DNA from: Breviolum minutum Mf 1.05b.01
Taxonomy: Eukaryota; Sar; Dinophyceae; Suessiales; Symbiodiniaceae
Reading direction: 5' to 3'
Assembly (NCBI GenBank): GCA_000507305.1
Contig: DF239849.1
Coordinates: 1 to 64,000 of the forward strand
DNA length: 64,000 nucleotides
Under the pieces are notes generated by a model that saw only the letters and a program-made list of their open reading frames with translations, was not told where the DNA came from and ran no database searches. Shown piece after piece: positions 47,900-60,739 of this stretch. Both the position numbers and the translations under genes were made by a program. How positions within the stretch are numbered: the first letter of the stretch is position 1; each line of letters starts with the position of its first letter.

Positions 47900-48740
47900 G
47901 GAATCCAAAGATTTCAAGGGATGAAATGAAGGAAGAATTCACCAAGGATTCGGAACGCCGTGAAATCAGAAAAAGTTGACTAACTGAACCAATTCTTTTT
48001 CTTTTGGAGGGGTGGGGGGTTGATATCTTAAGATTATCATGGTGATGGCAGTAGTCTTCAACCCATATTCACCTAAAGATCACCTAAGTACATACCATAA
48101 GTGTGTCCATCCATGCAACTGCATTTTGGTTCATATAGATAATACATGATAATACACATAATATTGATTGTGGCTACGGCATATTAGGGCTGTTTTTATT
48201 TTTTTTTAATATCCCGAACTTACCGATTACATTAAATGCGGAGGGAAATGTCTCAAAGCCATAAGGTCTGTGCGTCTCAAAGATTCCTGGCCCCGAAAAA
48301 ATCCATGTGCCCTCTGATAAACTAACATAACAGTGGAATATCACCCCTTTTTCAATAGGAAATGCTTACATTTACATCTTCAGTCAGGGTGCTAAACTGC
48401 ACCATTTGGATTCTGGGATTTGAATGGATGAGCCTTCAATGGTCATCTTGTGACCCCAACTACGGTTCCGATCCCAAATTCAGCCGGCCTGTGCCATGTG
48501 CCTCAGAAAAAATCAGGGCCCTATGTTGCAAGTCCCTGACGAATCAACTGCTGCAAATTAGAAAAAAAATAGAAAGAGTAGAAAAGTAGAGCTATCGAAC
48601 TTACCCCAATATCCGGTTCAAATTGCATGCCAATCCGTTTTCATGCCAGGAATCAATATTCACCCTACACTTTTTTGGTGCAAATCTTTCAAATGGCCAT
48701 AACCTACTCTTAATACCCAATCAACAATGCTCCAATGCTC
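47900..48740. other. Mostly spacer; one doubtful plus exon
   Basis: A plus frame after ACATTTACATCTTCAG (about 48386) stays open to 48589 and ends basic (QIRKKIERVEK). No partner exon in phase was found. TA-rich sequence at 48130-48210. Confidence 0.3.
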
Positions 48741-48747
48741 CTCTCTC

Positions 48748-49621
48748 TCAAAGGTTGCAGCACAAGTCACGCAAGAACATGTGGAGGTGCTTGTCCTTTG
48801 GGTCCGGCAGCCAGCAATATAGCATATGCAGCGCCTTCACCCACCTGACCTGGAGAATTTCGGACAAATGCAGCCATTGGCGATGTGGAAAGCCCTTGTA
48901 GTTTTGAAATCTGAAATGCGCAACATGATCGTGTTGCACAAGGGAATGCATGTAAAAACCAAACTGATAATTGATGGAAACACCATGGAAACACATCCAA
49001 ATTGTAGAAGTGCGTTGTCACGCAGGAGAAAAGTGCAATGACTTGTGTGTAACATGTCAATGCTACAGAAAAGGCTGGCTCAAATGTCGGATTTTTTTTG
49101 CTGCAACGACCGGCAAAAATGATGGACTTTCGATTCAACTAGTTTGATAAACAGAAACTTGCACCAGTTGCTATGGCAAACACCTCCAATATGTATAATA
49201 TGTGCAGTGTTCTATCTATCAAATTTGGTGCAGGATTTTGTCCATCAACAAAAAGTGAAGGAAATGAAATTTGATCCAAACCACGTAAGAAGTACAGGAA
49301 CAAGTGGGACCGTAGTTGCCCTAGTTCCCTCTTCGGTGGGTAGTATCCAGTTTTGGATTTCTGCTTCCGATCGTCAGATTCGTCCACCTTTTTTCTTGAC
49401 GTGAACATCACTTCCACGTTTTGCTTCCACCACAAAAAAAAAAACGGCAGACCAAGGAACATTTGGGAATGGATGTCTCTAAATAAGGCAAGACTTGCTG
49501 CATACATAAATTGCACAAATCCTCCTTGGTGAGCACACAATAGAAGGCGTCCACTGAGTTGCGAAACACCCTTGTTTCCTGGTTTTGGACGACTCAGCAG
49601 GTGGCTAAACAACTTCGAAAC
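48748..49621 (-). CDS. Two exons of a gene, unknown function
   Basis: Terminal exon 48910-48748 follows TTGCGCATTTCAG. It reads GFPHRQWLHLSEILQVRWVK, then ALHMLYCWLPDPKDKHLH, and stops. An upstream exon, 49621 to about 49455, follows AACCCAGGATCTCAG and reads VSKLFSHLLSRPKPGNKGVS, then HQGGFVQFMYAASLALFRD. They lie in the same direction but need a connecting exon, because the phases do not meet directly. Just 220 bases separate this gene from the end of the PhyH-HEAT gene. Confidence 0.5.
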
Positions 49622-49839
49622 CTGAGATCCTGGGTTACAAATCCAAACGACTAACAAATTGAAACACAGGACCATCGAATACAAAAATGATGAATCTACA
49701 TGTTACAAATCCAACCCTGTTTCCACCAATCAACCAACTATGATTGATGAAATGTTCTTTTTGCAAACCATCCGCCAATTCAGGACTTTCTATCCACCTA
49801 GGTGAGAGTCACCCACCTGCCCCCTTGGTGCAATGCCTG

Positions 49840-50653
49840 TCAAGGGTCCTGATCCGATGCGCGAGCTCGTGCAGCAATCAAAGCAAGTGCTTCTAACATC
49901 TCACCCATAGCTTCCTGAAATCGAATGGTTCTATCTCTTGGCACTTGAAAGCTTGAAAGGGGGTGAACGAAAGCTGAAGGAAAGCATGCTAAAGACGGCA
50001 AGTGTCGAAAGGATTGTCCTTACATCTGGGTGTTCAAATCTAGAGGCATCTTTTCTGGCGTTTCTCCGGAGCTCGAATAGCTTGTAGGGGGGTGCTTTGA
50101 GCTTCGACTTACTAACTACAAACCCTGGCTCCGCTTCGGATCATAAACAGATTCAGAAACTGCCATGTCAACGTCAAAATGTAACAACTCAAGCACTGGA
50201 ACATACTGCGGAATTGCAGACACATCAGATTCGCCTAGAAACAGCATGACGTCAACTAACTACGTTGAGATTGTTCATGTTTCAATGCGCTTGAGAAGAA
50301 TAGTGACCTACCTCCCCATAACATTCCCGCTGAGAAGTTCACGGGGGCGTTATGTAAGGTCAGCCAACCTTAAGGTCCTAAAGTTGACCCCCTACCCAAT
50401 ATCAATCTACAAACCAATTTCTGGCACCTATCTATTTAGATACATGTATGAATAAATTTATGTGTATTCACATAAATCTCAAATAGAAACTATCAAAGTT
50501 CCTGAGTAAAAACAGCGTAAATGCGTGCCCAGCATCCGTGCAGAATTCATCTCTAAGTGCCTCTCCCAAGGCTAAGATGATGCCGGCCTCTGGGCGAGCG
50601 CACTCGCCCAGAATGAAGGCGCTATAACCTGACGAGTCGGGATGAGGATGAGG

Positions 50654-50701
<48 letters not shown>

Positions 50702-53700
50702 GTCATCATCATCGTCATCATCATCAAATCTTGTAACATATCATCATACCATAATGTTCTTTTCTAAGTAGGAACGCAAATATACATACAGCAACACAGC
50801 AACATGTCATAAATTGAAATCAAGCATGAAACTTGTCAACATGGAGTTATAAATTTGATAAGTATCTAAACTGCTAGTTTCGCAAAATCTCTGAAGAATA
50901 GATTGCCTGTGTTTCATACCACCGTCAGGTTCGAATTGATTTGGAACGAACCAAGAATCTCAGAAAAAGAGAGCTGCTGCAAGATAATTATGACACCAGG
51001 AAGGAAAATCTAACTATACAAGTAACAAACACCATGAATCAGTAATAAAATAACATATACACCTGCAAATCATTGGGAAACCAATCCCTTTTTGATCCCA
51101 TCGTTCCATCTTTCCACTTGCTGAGGTACGTCTCAGTCTGGAAGTGGCCGGCAGATCAATAGCTTCACAAGGTGTGGATTGGTTCGTCTTCCTCATAGGA
51201 TCATAAGCAGCCACTCAAACCGTTTCGGTTTGCAAAAAAGTGGAGACGAGGGAAAGTATCAAAAAGTCATTTACCACTTCCTATTTACTGGCACCGTTTT
51301 GGGGTTGATACGACCATGCTTTTTAATGGTTCTTTCTTGTATCGATATATTCTGGATTGGAAAATGGGCCTCACAATGGTAGAACATCCATGATGCATCC
51401 CAAAAAGGAGCAAAACATCAATCTCCCATGGACCAATCTGCCCTGGAATCTATAATAATTGGTCAACGACACTGTTTTTGCAGGAGTACCGACCTTAAAC
51501 CACGAACTGATATGTGATGATATCCGAGCATCAATACTACCTTGTCAAATCTGATCTATTCACCTCCCTGAAAGCTACCTCCAACACAAGGCTGGCCGCA
51601 GTAAGGGGCCAAAATATGGTGAGGTAGTTTTGAGGCGCATTCCCCATTCCCCAATGGGAATTCCATAAAGACCTGGGTCAAACGAAGATATCAAGGCGGC
51701 ATTCCTGTTCATCGGGGACCTACACCCCTTCCTTAAAAAGAAAAAACTTCAAACAAACAACCCCCCCCCCCATTTTTTCGATAAAAAACCTTCCATCAAT
51801 GAATTGGGAGTTTGTGTGTGAGATTCACCGAACCTCGAATCACGACAAAGAAATATATCACCAGAGCCACAGAAGTTTCACCACACATTGTGCTGCTTCT
51901 GGACCACTTGCTACCAAGCCATGGGCTGCAGCACGTGAAACGGCTTCGCTATCCAACAAGGCTGACGTCAAGGCCTTAACGGTTAACGGGGCAAGGGATG
52001 GAGCCAAGTAACTGGGGAGATTCGTTGCCGAAAATGTTGCACATAGAATGTTTCATTACGAAAGGGCAGAACTCGGATTTGATATGATTTTGAATTTGAT
52101 ACTTCAAACCATATCCAACTTCTGCTTTTTTTGAACTACCGAATCTGAATCTGCACTAATATTGGAACATATTTGCACCATCTTTCCTCAAGGCAGCCAA
52201 TCCAACCACGCCTGACGTGCGCCCACTTGCCCTAGGCTATATGCAGCAGAAAGACCTCGGTGTTCCACCATGGTAAAAAAGGGGGGATTTCCACGGCCAA
52301 ATTGATAGATATTTGATGGATAAAAAATTGCTATCATTGATGGAAATAACACTAAAATGGATAATCTTATGGATGTAAACCCGATCATATCATATCTATT
52401 CATATCTCTGTTAGTTTGGAATACTGTATGATTTCACCAAATTCCACAACACATTGGCCATCTTTGGGAGGAGGAGTTCCCCAAAACTGCCTCCTTTGGT
52501 TTTCACGCTCAAAACCTCCAGCAGTTCGGTCAGGGTCAGTCTTGAAGTTGTGATTTTTACAAAGGTACTCACCTCGCCACTTGCAGGTCATCAGCAATCT
52601 CTGATTTTGGAACATTTTTTTTGTGGATGGCACCCCCTAAAAAGATCCATCAACCCCAGGTAGTTTCAGCTAAACTTACCCTTTTTTTGTCTTTCCCTAC
52701 GGGATTTTCATGAATCCTCATCAATCAGCATATTTTCACCGAGGAACGTTCCACTTCACTACTACTTTGTCTCAAAACGTTCACCAGTCGCGCACGTTCC
52801 GACAAAGGCATCGATATTTTGACACCTGGTGCTCCTGCCATCCATGCAGTGACATCCTGCGGACCGGTGAAAAGCTTGAAATCGATCGTTGGAGAAATCC
52901 ACCTGTTTGAATCTGAAGGGAGTTTTTCAAACTTTTGGGAGGGGCTCTGAATCTATTGATGTGGTTTTCAATTTGTTTCCAAGCACTTTAAAGGGGGTTG
53001 GATCCATTTCACCCTATTTATTTCATACAAGTGGTGGATTTAAGGTGGTTTCAATATAGAATATTGATGCATACCACCAATGAGAATATGTTGTTTTTAA
53101 TTTCTCTAACTATGTCTCTAACAATGTCTAAAGATCCAACAATTAGATCATATGAACCCAGCCTTCGCATCAAGGAAGCCCCCCCATAGCGTTCGTATGA
53201 AAGAATCAAGTTTAATAGCCATTTTTGGTGAGAAAGTTGGTAAACCCCAACAACTGCCTGAACGACCCCAAAGCAGAACTCTAGCAACCCGACAAGAAAA
53301 AAACCTGGGCCCAAAGCGCCCCCCACGTTTCTCAGTGTCCTTAATTACCGGATCCAAATGCGCGTTGGGCATGGCCGGTTTCCAACCTGGGCTGACCATT
53401 CGAAGGTACGCCTGGTCACCGACGGAGGGCTCAATGGTCCTGAGAAACCTCGGCAGAAACCGCATGGCATCGATGTGTTTAATTCGGAAGACAAGATCTG
53501 TGATTCACATCCTACGTATCCATGTATCTTTACGTAAAATACATTGCTACATACATGTATCTATATGTATCCATAGGTATCTATGTATGTGCATCTATTT
53601 TTGCTAATATGGTGAAAAACAAGAACTACCCGTACATCCACTTGTGCAATGACTTGGTAGCATCCAAAAAGGTTCCTTAACAGTCTGAGAATATCACCAA

Positions 53701-56700
53701 AAGGAACAGCTGCCAATCTGAAAATGGCTGCTGTAACCATGGAAGGGTTAGATTCCAAGCCTTGGAAATTATGTCAACCAGTGCATTGTTTCATTGCTGG
53801 ACCACTGGGTGTTTGTCAAATCCTAGCTATCCTAGGGAACGATCCGCGACTTGGTGGAAATAAGGGCAAATCTCGGAGGGACTTGTGCTGTTCCATGTCA
53901 ACTAGCATCTAACGATCAAACTAGTGAAAGCTCTCCAAGCAACAAACTTAACTTCAACTAGAATTCGATCAGACTTTCTTTTGCATCATGAATGCATCCA
54001 TTTCCAGAATACAATAGAGATAACTAGAAATATAAAAGAAACATTCCAAAGAAGATTTGAAAATATTCCTATAGTTCCCTTTTCATATCCATATCCGATT
54101 TTGCCAAGAGACTGGAACTTCACTAAGAACCGTACGGGAGCATTGCCTTGGATACAGTTGGCCCAGTTGGGTCCGGCCAAGGGGTCCGTTGGTCACATCA
54201 GCTCCGACCAAGAAACCATTCAAACGGCAACTGGCACGGTGGAAGAGATCGTAATGCATCAAAACACAACCTCAGACTCAGAGTCACACAAAAATGACGC
54301 TTAAACTTGGTCTTCGGAAAATATCTCTCTCAAAAAAAACATGCGAATCAACTTTGTGGCTTGTGGTCCAAATCAACACCACTTCAGCACATGTTTCTGG
54401 CTGATTTAGGACTACTTGGTTGGATTCTTCCAGCAGCTTTCCGAGCAGCAAGAGCATTGTTCTTTCAAGGGTCTCTGCATCCATTTCTTGGAATAAAACG
54501 ACGATAGAATGACCAATGTATGTATATGATGTTATATGATGTGCATGCATGTGATGTTAATGATGTATATCTATATATATATATATGATGTTAATGATGT
54601 AAATATATGTATATATATATATATGTGTGTATGTATGATGCACCTCTTGATATTTTAAAAAAATTGGCCACGACGACCCTTCAAACTTGAAGGTTTTTTT
54701 AGCCAAGATGCTACCAGCAGGGACCGTGAGAGCTAAGTCTTCCACCAGACCAGCATATTGTGCCTTTTCTCTGGTTCCAGATCGTGAGATCGAAGGAATT
54801 CGTGTTTGAGAAATCTGTCAAACTTATGTCAACGTATTGAAAAAGGTTGATTAATCAATAAATCCTACACCCTCCCAAACAAAAATATATTTCAATGTTT
54901 ATGTATGATTCGTATATGCAGACAAAATGTATGATACTTATATATATATATATATTACATTGTTCTGGCATTCGGGGATGGAAGTCTGGGGAAAAGTAGA
55001 CTTCCAAGCCTTTTCAAGATGATCAAACATTCCAAGATAGCATATAAATTTTGTAACTACCCAGTTGCCTGCCACACTGGCCTGATGTTTTGCCCAAATG
55101 AGGAGAAAAAAAAACATGTTGATTCTGGACTTCAAGATGAGTAGCTAGGTAGTTGGATTTCGCCTCATTCAGCACCCCCGCTTGGTATTGAAGATTACCC
55201 TGTGGAAGAAACATACTCTGCTCTTGAGAGTTCGGCAATAGGATATCCTCTCCACATTCCTGACGGAGGCAAAGTGGCCAGGGAATACGCAAGTTAGAGG
55301 AATCTTTGATGACTTGAAGTACTCCAATTCTCGTGCTCTTTTGCTTGTACATTTAACAGAAACATGACAGAAACGCCAGGTCGTTTCCCAAAAAAGAAGT
55401 CATTTTTGCAAAAGAAGGGCACGTTTGGTCTGTGTTGAGATCCTCCATTGAACCGTTAATGAAAAATCTTGAATCTTGAAGTGCATTGCTTTAAGTTCGG
55501 AAAGAATGTCACATTTAGTTGCAGATATATCAAATAATGTTGTACAGTAATAGTAATAATATCTGTTTTCGTCTTAAGGGTGGTGACTTTGTCATGGCTA
55601 TTTGCTTCTCAACCTCGCTTCCCTTCCATCGGCTTGTCGGCTTGTGACCCGCTATATGCACGGTATCACATGCTACAAGCTAACATCCAGCAGAAAATTC
55701 CATCAACACTGTACGCTATCAAACTCATGCTTCCCCTCACTATCGTCTAAGGTCTATTCAATATTCATATACATATCTAATCATATCTACATATCAGCAT
55801 GAAAATTCCAAAAAATCCACATCTGACTTCGTGCTGGGCAGCATCTTGTGTGTGTTTTTTTCTCCCACGCGTCCAAGGATCCATGTGTTCAGTATCCTTT
55901 GTCCAATACTGAGAGCCAGATAAAATGCAGGTTGGACCCATAGTGATGGCAGTTTCTTGCGGATAGTACAACAGCATGCACCTCAGCTGGATGTCGAAAC
56001 ATCAATGATCAACCACTAACGAACAGATCACGCAAAACTATTCCCAAACCTTCACTGGCTACTATATTGGAACTTCATCCCGCCAAAAACAAAACTGGAA
56101 CATGAAACCGTAGAAACGTGAAAAAAAACACTTCATTAAAAGGGAAAATCCATCTAAAAACCCAAACCTTCATTTTTGAGGTCAAACCCGCCCTTCCTTT
56201 GTTTTTATGTCGTTGTTTCTTGTATAAACTGGATTCGAAAAATTGAAGAAAAAAAAACAAACTGCTGCTCCCAAAGGTGCCATCTTGGTCGGTGCTTCCT
56301 GATTTTCCGCAAGCCCCAATAGGAATCTTTGTGCCACATCTGATTGGAACCGCTAGACACCTCGGTCCGTGGAAGGTCCTCCCGCAAGTTGGTCCGAAAA
56401 TATATATATATATATATATTTCGGACAAAAAAAGCCCTTTCGATGGTACCAAAGATACGATTTTTATGATATAAACGCATCCTGTTGAATGATATCAACA
56501 AAATCAACAAATGCATCTTGTTACACAGCTGAAGCCCTGCAGTTGAGTACTGGAAAAAAAACAGAAGTGCCCTAAATGCATCCTTTGGGGGTGTTTTTTC
56601 ACCACGAGTCAGTGTAAGAAGAAACACCTCCACGAAACAAAAGTTGTTGGCATGTTGTTGGCAATGTGTCATCGCAATTGCTACTTCAAGAGTGGAGTTT

Positions 56701-57425
56701 TTAAAGAGTCATAAACGTTCCCATTCCACTACGCTTTGTACCTGCTGGGGGGTCCGGGATTCTAGATTACGGGTCCATGTGATTCAACTCCAGTTGTGGC
56801 TTCCACGACTTCAGCACTGGGCTGTCGAGAAGATTCCTGTGATCATGGCCTACCACAAATGGTGGCACTTGAAATTCAACAGTTCGAATGATTCGACTTG
56901 CCCAAGGGACATGCAAATGCCGATGTCCATGAAGCATGTAATGCTCACCCAGGACGGCCGTTAGCGCTTGTCGCACCTGCCAGAAATTCCATCTCCACTT
57001 CAGAGATAGATGGAGGCTGAAATGGTGATATAACCAGTGGAAGAACTACTTTCTCGGAGCTTAGTTCTTGCTGACTTCACAAAAACCTACAGTGACATCT
57101 AGAGACCCACCAGATCGATGGGATCGATGCTGCTTCCAGGAAGGCTGCACCATGTGGAAAGGTTTATGAAAACTCAATATCCTCCAAAGCAACAAGATTT
57201 TTCAGTTTTCAGCCACCAAATGGCGAAAACTCATCCACCAAAAAGCCATCTATAGAAAACATACAGTTCCAACATCAAGCAACCCATTCTGGCATACCCA
57301 GGACCACCTTACTGCCAGGAGAGTTTCCCACCTGCGGCATTTCCACCACATGATTCAACTCAGGTATCGCAGCCAGGACTCCATCTGCCAATCTCCAAGT
57401 CCTCGAGGCGATGGGACAGGGAATT
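49840..57425 (-). CDS. Phytanoyl-CoA dioxygenase (PhyH) domain plus HEAT-like repeats, about 18 exons
   Basis: PhyH proteins are Fe(II)/2-oxoglutarate dioxygenases. PhyH exons: 57425-57332, 56976-56911, 56360-56281, 55981-55869. Read in order they give TWRLADGVLAAIPELNHV, VRQALTAVLGEHYMLHGHRH, SSGSNQMWHKDSYWG and LLYYPQETAITMGPTCILSG. HKD is the HxD iron-binding pair. Phases are 0,0,2; the third intron must start with GC (AGATG|GCACC). Further exons: 55343-55199, 54770-54715, 54486-54284, 53497-53387, 52902-52766, 52636-52573, 52540-52425, 52255-52207, 52011-51882, 51137-51063, 50976-50920, 50628-50491, 50124-50024, 49914-49840 (stop). HEAT-like helices: SAAYSLGQVG, SRAAAHGLVASGPEAA, SAFILGECARPEAG. 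From 52902 to 51137 all phases fit. The exon with the distal iron His and the start exon were not found, and 54486-54284 may end in phase 0 rather than at its stop. Confidence 0.75.
50589..50612. other. Perfect 10-bp hairpin inside a HEAT-like exon
   Basis: TCTGGGCGAG, a 4-base loop CGCA, then CTCGCCCAGA. It codes for LGECARPE in the exon 50628-50491, so it may be coincidental, but it would form a strong stem in the RNA. Confidence 0.8.
50654..50727. repeat. (ATC)n microsatellite
   Basis: About 24 units with a few CGTC interruptions near the right end. Lies in an intron of the PhyH-HEAT gene, 26 bases from an acceptor, and extends that acceptor's pyrimidine tract. Confidence 0.95.
53924..54304 (+). 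CDS. Antisense open frame within the PhyH-HEAT gene, doubtful
   Basis: 126 codons on plus, ending just inside the antisense of exon 54486-54284. It contains TIEITRNIKETFQRRFENIP and QTATGTVEEIVMHQNTTSDS. It could be a nested gene, an element remnant or chance. No family recognised. Confidence 0.3.
   Translation: MKALQATNLTSTRIRSDFLLHHECIHFQNTIEITRNIKETFQRRFENIPIVPFSYPYPILPRDWNFTKNRTGALPWIQLAQLGPAKGSVGHISSDQETIQTATGTVEEIVMHQNTTSDSESHKNDA
56400..56422. repeat. (TA)n tract
   Basis: Perfect dinucleotide run in the intron before the WHKDSYW exon of the PhyH-HEAT gene. Confidence 0.9.
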
Positions 57426-58050
57426 CTTGGGAAAACCTTTGTGAAGGTCTTTGTTACACAATATTTACACTTTTTTATACACAAATTAATATATATACTT
57501 TTCTTTAGGTACACATCTGAAGATGTGTATACATTGAATTGTTGATATAACTGTTTATATGGAAATTCATAAACCGAAAGACTGATTTCTGTTTCGCGAC
57601 TCTCCACACCATTTCGGTTGAACTAGTCACTATATAGTTCCCTTCATGTGGGCCCATGAGATCAGATTCTGACAGTTCCTGCTGCGATCAGATCATTGAC
57701 ACAAGGGTGAAGTCTTTTTTCTAATGATCATACGATGAATCACCAGTTCCTTTTCATGAATTCCATGCTATCCATCATCTTTGAGGCAACCTGTTCATTC
57801 TACAGGACGTTGGCATCCATCACTTGGTCGTTGCACTGCCGGGTTTGGCTTTCTCAGGGATGATGGATTGGTACAGTTTCCCCTACCCGGTACCTTCAAG
57901 AATAGTAGTCTTTTTAGAGATACACATGGATACACGCTATGAATCTAGTATGTAAAGTATATATGAGTTGAAGATATTGTCAATTGTAGTTTTTACATGA
58001 AATAGATGTGTTCATATCGACGAAGTATATCTTATTAAGTATTCTGTCGA

Positions 58051-58068
58051 CATACATACATACATACA

Positions 58069-58102
<34 letters not shown>

Positions 58103-58300
58103 CATACATACATACATACATACATACCATACCATACCATACCATGCCATACCATACCATACCATTACGTTACGTTACGTCAGGTTCCGTTACATTACAC
58201 TACATTAAATTACATCACACTACTTTACTTTACATTATCTTACTTTACATTACATTACTTTGCATTACATGCATTACAATACATTACATACATATTGATT
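58051..58300. repeat. (CATA)n passing into CCATA and degenerate TTACA/ACATT pentamers
   Basis: Perfect CATA units to about 58130, then ACCAT pentamers to 58165, then drifting TTACG/TTACA units to about 58300. A graded series of related short repeats. Confidence 0.9.
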
Positions 58301-58367
58301 TTGGAATCCACATCTATCTCATATAGAAACAGTGTGCAAGTTGCTCAGCGGCTTCAATTCGTAAAAT

Positions 58368-58471
58368 TTATACGATTTGGTGCAACCTTTGTAGAGGAAA
58401 CTTGTGGCACCTTTGATCATCATGGACCCATCTGCAGCCGGGCATCTCTTCTGGTCCTTTGGCGTTGATGG
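58368..58471 (-). CDS. Terminal exon, unknown protein
   Basis: Acceptor CCTACTTAGGCTTCAG, then a frame to a stop: AKGPEEMPGCRWVHDDQRCH, then KFPLQRLHQIV. A second minus frame is open across the same exon. No partner exon found. Confidence 0.4.
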
Positions 58472-58519
58472 CTGAAGCCTAAGTAGGCGAAAGGTGGAGC
58501 TCAAGGGCTCGCGAAATTT

Positions 58520-59690
58520 TCACAAACATCGTTTGTAGGCTGGGTAGCATCATGAACATTCATGAATTCATATGTCATCCATTGATTTTATTGATTTGTC
58601 TACGTCAAACACTATATCTATAAATATACAAATATATAAAAACATACATATAATTCCATGTTGTCTTTTGGAGTTTACACACGAATCTACTTCAAAAAAA
58701 GCGAACAACTTTGGTTATTTCAGGATCAACGTTCGAGCCCGAAAAGTCTTGGAGAACTGTACCAGCTAGAACCTTGATTCCGTTACCCAAAGGACCTGGA
58801 GCAAAAAAAAGTAGCTAAGCCACCAACCTGTGGTGGTTGGTAAAACCCCTTTACTGGTGATGCTTCAGAAATCCGGCGCGAACAACCAGTTGACTATATG
58901 TAGAGATGTAAATATTTGTTTAATGTGAATATGTAAATCAAAATATATAAATAAATAAATATATAATTATAATATGTATATGTGTATACATGTATATTCA
59001 TAATGTTGTATCTATATGTTTGATATATGCACATGTATATATATATATATAAAGATAAATATGTATATATATATATAGATATATATATGTGAAAATCACT
59101 ATGAAAAGTCGCCCATCCATGTGCACCTAGACCCTCCATTGCGCCTTGCTATAGATTGTCTGATGCAGTTCGCTGGCATTTCCAGGTGGAATCCTTGTGA
59201 AATCAGCCACGCTTTTTGGGTGGAAAATATGTCTATCGCTTGAATTTTCCCGAAGATTCGGGAGACAAAATCCACAAAGGTTTTAGTAGATGGCTAGCCA
59301 CTCCCATGTATCGGTAAAAAAAAAGAGCCCCTACTAAGAGTGACCTTTTGGGAGTTGCGGTCTTCATCGATCCTTTCACGACAGTGGAGAAGACTAAACT
59401 TATCAAAGCCTTTCAATAAGAAGCTGACTTAACGAAAGGGAAAAAGGGATGCTTCCCTCCACCTAACTATGTAAGGATTCATGATTTGGTGGAAAAATGT
59501 CAGTGTGGAAGGGCCATGCAAAATTAAAGGAAAGGGTCTGGAAACCAGCTTTGCAGGCCAAAAAATTAACCAGTGGACCATTTGCTACCATTAGTATTCT
59601 GTATGTATGTCCCGGTAATACGTGACTTTCCATTGCTACGTGAGCTTGCGGATGGCTTCAAGCACTTTTCATTTTTGATTGTATCTTTTT
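58520..59690. other. AT-rich spacer
   Basis: Long TATATA/TAAATA low-complexity stretch at 58910-59095. No coding signal on either strand. Confidence 0.5.
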
Positions 59691-59986
59691 TGGTTGGCCC
59701 TTAGACAAAACTCAAAACATCGGCATTCATCGCAGGTAAGCCTGGCTGAGCCAAGGATCAGCAAAAAGCCTTTTCGCAAGAAGTGCTCCACTTGCGGATC
59801 TCTGCTCAGCATCACACACTGTCACCCCCGCGTTTTGGGGTCTTTTCTAGCGACTTTTGCAAAAGCTTCACAAGCGGCACTGGCACTACACAAAACTTCG
59901 CCTTGAGCCACTCATAAAGGTCACACATCCATGGAAGATATTGAGGACCATTCCAAATGGGCATGTTGGAATGATTCAGATTGCAG

Positions 59987-60225
59987 CATAGGAAGAATGA
60001 GTTCAAAAGAATGTCCTTGGAGGATTCCCTAATTTTTGTGTTGGAGCGCGCCATGGCCGGATTCCCTTACTATTTTACAAAGGCTACTACAGTGACAGTG
60101 TACAACTATTTTCGGACTGGGATCATGATGCTTCGCATTCTCAATTCAATCAAGCTATACATGCTTCGCATCGGCTTGGAGGTCTCCAGAAACGTACATG
60201 CTGAAGTCAGTGCCATTAGATCAGG
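59987..60225 (+). CDS. Long internal exon, unknown protein
   Basis: After TTCAGATTGCAG the plus frame is open for 79 codons to an excellent donor (TCAGG|GTGAGTTA). It reads MSLEDSLIFVLERAMAGFPY, then NYFRTGIMMLRILNSIKLYM. A possible upstream mini-exon at 59704-59734 has strong sites (GGTTGGCCCTTAG and CGCAG|GTAAGCC). A minus frame at 59812-60054 is open opposite the region between them. No domain recognised. Confidence 0.5.
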
Positions 60226-60739
60226 GTGAGTTATAATTATATAAGGTTATTGTGGCAGGGATTCTCCAATGCTAAACTCCCACGCGAAAGGAAGAAATCC
60301 GTCACAGGCCTTCCCTCAGGAAATATCTTTTATGATCCAGAGTCAAATGGGCCAAACGATGGGATAAAACTAGTCCCGAATGTCTGAGACTTTCAGATAG
60401 GAAAAGGGACGCACATGATACTTATATAATACCTTTTGCATATGTTTCGAGAAAATCATATGTGTGCATTTATGTACTCATGAGATATCTACATTGCATT
60501 ATGAGCCTACATGCCGGTGCTCCTGTGTAAGTGCGTGTTGCAAGCAAGGTCCTTGAATCATGACTGCAGCTAGCTATGCTGCTCTGACAGCATGATATGA
60601 TCCAGCGGTCTGGTGCCACCAACTCCAAAGCACCAATTGAAGAGTTAAATCAAAGAATTCATGAAATATAGTGCATATAACATTTTCAGAGATGTGTGGG
60701 TAGAGAAATAGACTCGAATCGATGGGATTAGATTAGTTC

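Noticed and set aside
49139-49684. Single 181-codon minus-strand gene
   Set aside because: Only the 49455-49621 part looks coding; the rest includes a poly-T tract and competing plus frames. Treated as one exon.
50656-50727. CRISPR-like or tandem gene array
   Set aside because: Simple trinucleotide repeat with no spacers.
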